Assembly: GCF_000017405.1 (NCBI RefSeq)
Contig: NC_009668.1
Coordinates: 708,001-772,000, forward strand
Source of the DNA: Brucella anthropi ATCC 49188
GTDB lineage: Bacteria > Pseudomonadota > Alphaproteobacteria > Rhizobiales > Rhizobiaceae
Direction: 5' to 3'
DNA length: 64,000 nt
Position numbers and translations under genes: made by a program. Each line of letters starts with the position of its first letter. Position 1 is the stretch's first letter. Positions 62,282 to 64,000 of this stretch are shown one piece after another. The notes below the pieces were generated by a model that saw nothing but the letters and a program-made list of their open reading frames with translations, made no database searches and was not told the origin of the DNA.

Positions 62282-63463
62282 TTACGCGACCTTCAGTTCC
62301 GCGATGGGAAGTCCGGTTTCGGTCATCTTGTTGTCGACACCATTTTCATCGAGAAACTGCTTCATCTCGGCATAGGTCTCGAACCATGCCCGGTTATACT
62401 TGTCGAACAACGACTGATCCCAATAGTCTTCCAGCCGGAAAGGCTTGTCGCTGAAGACGTCATAGCTCGGTATCTTGTAGGTTTCGGCAAATTCGGCTGT
62501 ACGGCTGTCATAGGTGAAATAGATGGACGGCACACCGTTGGCCAGCGCCATCAGATTACCATGCAGGCGATAGCCGAGAACGAGCTGTTGCCTGCGCACC
62601 AGTTCCTCGTAATCGGCAACGACATCCGAATAGAACATACGATGGCGATAGAGGTTTTCTATTGTCTCGTCGAAATACCAGTCCGCTGTCCAGCGATGGT
62701 TCTTGAGCGCTGCAATGGCCTCCTCCTTCTGCTCCGCAGTGCCGAAGACCATTTTCTTCTCATCGATCTCGCCCTGAGCCATCAAGGTCACATCGAAGCG
62801 CTCGGCCATGGTTTTGATAAGGTCGCGGTGACGCGTCAGATATTGCTCGATATCCTGCGCATAGGCTGGTGAAACCTCTCGACGAACCGTAACGCCGACT
62901 TGAGCCACGTTTTCCAGTGGTGGCAACTTGATACGCAAATGCTGGTTGTTGCGGCGAAACGCCGTTGGACAACCGACGATGCGCACATTGCGGATGCCGA
63001 TATCGTTCAGTACCTGCGCCGTGTAAGCGCCGCGCACACCGATGGATGTCGTCGAATCTGCAATGATGCGCAGGACCGCCTTGGTCTCTTCGGAAAGCTG
63101 TATTTCTCCTCTGACCGGCGCTTGTGCTCCGATACCGAATGCTATGACCGGCAGTTTAAGCCGTTGCAAGACCGGGATCGTGTCGCGCCAGTTCATATCC
63201 TTGTTGATATAGTTCGAACCGCGCAGGATCACATAATCATACTCTTCACGCAGCTGATCAATCTTCTCAGGTGAGAAATTGGTGATCGGAAGTTCTGAAG
63301 CCTTCTCGTAATTCATCAGTTTCAACGATGACTCGAACACGAAGGCATCGCCGATATTGTGATAATGATTGATGCTGCCCTGAACGTCGGTGTGACGATA
63401 CCAGCGGACATTGTCGTGATCGTACACTTCTCCCGCAGGGATCATGACGAGGGCGCGTGCCAT
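62282..63463 (-). CDS. Polysaccharide pyruvyl transferase family protein
   Basis: A 393-aa PS_pyruv_trans protein. It begins ARALVMIPAGEVYDHDNVRW, with HYHNIGDAFVFESSL near 33, EYDYVILRGSNYINKDMNW near 74, KLPVIAFGIGAQAP near 102, and the diagnostic LVLGYRLHGNLMALANGVPS near 294-313. The frame runs upstream to 63934 but that part overlaps the glycosyltransferase gene; the ATG at 63463 follows GGAAGACCGT. It should pyruvylate a sugar of a polysaccharide made by genes to the right of the window. It differs clearly from the pyruvyltransferase at 13147. Confidence 0.85.
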   Translation of the reverse strand: MARALVMIPAGEVYDHDNVRWYRHTDVQGSINHYHNIGDAFVFESSLKLMNYEKASELPITNFSPEKIDQLREEYDYVILRGSNYINKDMNWRDTIPVLQRLKLPVIAFGIGAQAPVRGEIQLSEETKAVLRIIADSTTSIGVRGAYTAQVLNDIGIRNVRIVGCPTAFRRNNQHLRIKLPPLENVAQVGVTVRREVSPAYAQDIEQYLTRHRDLIKTMAERFDVTLMAQGEIDEKKMVFGTAEQKEEAIAALKNHRWTADWYFDETIENLYRHRMFYSDVVADYEELVRRQQLVLGYRLHGNLMALANGVPSIYFTYDSRTAEFAETYKIPSYDVFSDKPFRLEDYWDQSLFDKYNRAWFETYAEMKQFLDENGVDNKMTETGLPIAELKVA

Positions 63464-63500
63464 ACGGTCTTCCTTCTGTTTCACTAAGGTCAAGCCAGGC

Positions 63501-64000
63501 TCAGCTTGCCTGAGAAAGAGCAGTTTGCGTAACTGCCGGTTTCTGTCTGCGGGGTTTTGACCCACGCAGCCGGTTGTAGAGGTCCAGATGTTCCTTTGCG
63601 CAATCGACATAGTGGACCGGATTGCGGATGGAATGATGCAGTCTATCCCATATGCTCGGCTCGCTGAGCACTTCTGTAAAACGGTCGGCCAGATCCTCGG
63701 CGCTGCGAACACGGAAATGCAGGCCGTCTTCGCCATCGCGGATTTTCTCAGCCATGCCGCCAATATTCGAGCAGATGACCGGACGGCGATGGTGCAGCGC
63801 CTCCTGAATGACAATGGGTGAATTTTCCCACCAGATTGAGGGCATGACCACCCAGTCGACCGACTGCATGAGGCGCGGCATTTCAGCATTCTGGTACGCA
63901 CCATAGAAACGCACGCGCGGACCAGCCTCTTCAATCAATTTCTGCATGCGCTCCTGAAAAGCGGGCGGCTGCTTTTCCAGATTGCCGCCGAAGATCATCA
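63501..64000 (-). CDS. Glycosyltransferase GT4 family, N-terminus outside the window
   Basis: The C-terminal 166 residues of a GT-B transferase. The donor domain reads IFGGNLEKQPPAFQERMQKL, VRFYGAYQNAEMPRLMQSVD, and VVMPSIWWENSPIVIQEALH with the E-x7-E pair (Glu of WENS and Glu of QEAL), then ICSNIGGMAEKIRDGEDGLH. It ends 37 nt before the pyruvyltransferase gene. The tail is basic (RLRGSKPRRQKPAVTQ). Start, full length and the rest of this second polysaccharide locus lie to the right of the window. Confidence 0.85.
   Translation of the reverse strand, partial: MIFGGNLEKQPPAFQERMQKLIEEAGPRVRFYGAYQNAEMPRLMQSVDWVVMPSIWWENSPIVIQEALHHRRPVICSNIGGMAEKIRDGEDGLHFRVRSAEDLADRFTEVLSEPSIWDRLHHSIRNPVHYVDCAKEHLDLYNRLRGSKPRRQKPAVTQTALSQAS

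Noticed and set aside
1..64000. Mobile elements, CRISPR arrays, tRNA or rRNA genes
   Set aside because: No transposase, integrase or phage proteins, no regular direct-repeat arrays, and no tRNA-like or rRNA-like sequence noticed on either strand; a dedicated scan (tRNAscan, Infernal) would be decisive.

Overview
The window looks like a chromosomal segment of an alphaproteobacterium of the order Hyphomicrobiales, most consistent with Ochrobactrum/Brucella. This rests on moderately high G+C, dense ATGA-overlapped operons, imperfect palindromic intergenic repeats of the rhizobial type (13066-13146, 39727-39839), and the mix of gene families. The genus is inferred from pattern recognition, not from a search. 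I see no rRNA, tRNA, CRISPR array, IS element or phage gene.

Region 1 (1-24698) is a surface-polysaccharide locus. fcl (cut by the left edge) and gmd make GDP-L-fucose. Around them lie seven glycosyltransferases or sugar-phosphate transferases, a WcaF-like acetyltransferase, a Wzy-like membrane protein, a Wzx flippase, a DUF218 protein and a pyruvyltransferase. Together they suggest a fucose-containing, acetylated and pyruvylated exopolysaccharide in the style of colanic acid. The right part (15887-24698) is a set of sugar-modifying genes: class III aminotransferase, apiosidase-like DUF4038 protein, SDR epimerase, DUF4910 Zn-hydrolase, RfbC-like epimerase, C-methyltransferase, RfbF-like cytidylyltransferase and PIG-L deacetylase. 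It probably makes an unusual, possibly branched, nucleotide sugar, and I consider it the best candidate for undescribed biochemistry here.

Region 2 (24695-35961) carries small independent units: an EmrAB-like efflux operon with a MarR repressor and a palindromic operator; a COG4315 secreted protein with an ECF sigma factor and its membrane anti-sigma; an asparagine permease/asparaginase pair with a GntR/FCD regulator; a small unknown protein; and an MFS exporter divergent from a LysR regulator.

Region 3 (36166-51491) is sugar catabolism: uronate dehydrogenase, an Rbs-type ABC importer with a TIM-barrel isomerase and a Gfo/Idh oxidoreductase, then the xylose module (xylR-xylB-xylA on the minus strand, xylFGH on the plus strand). 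A near-identical 19-nt operator-like sequence lies upstream of both importers, which ties them together. Hairpins sit next to the binding-protein genes and probably set differential expression.

Region 4 (51560-64000) holds an unrecognised membrane-protein gene convergent with three small ATGA-linked genes for single-TM proteins, a tctCBA tricarboxylate transporter operon, a LysR regulator divergent from a TauE/SafE permease, an HPP-CBS protein, an AI-2E family permease, and the start of a second polysaccharide locus (pyruvyltransferase and a glycosyltransferase cut by the right edge).
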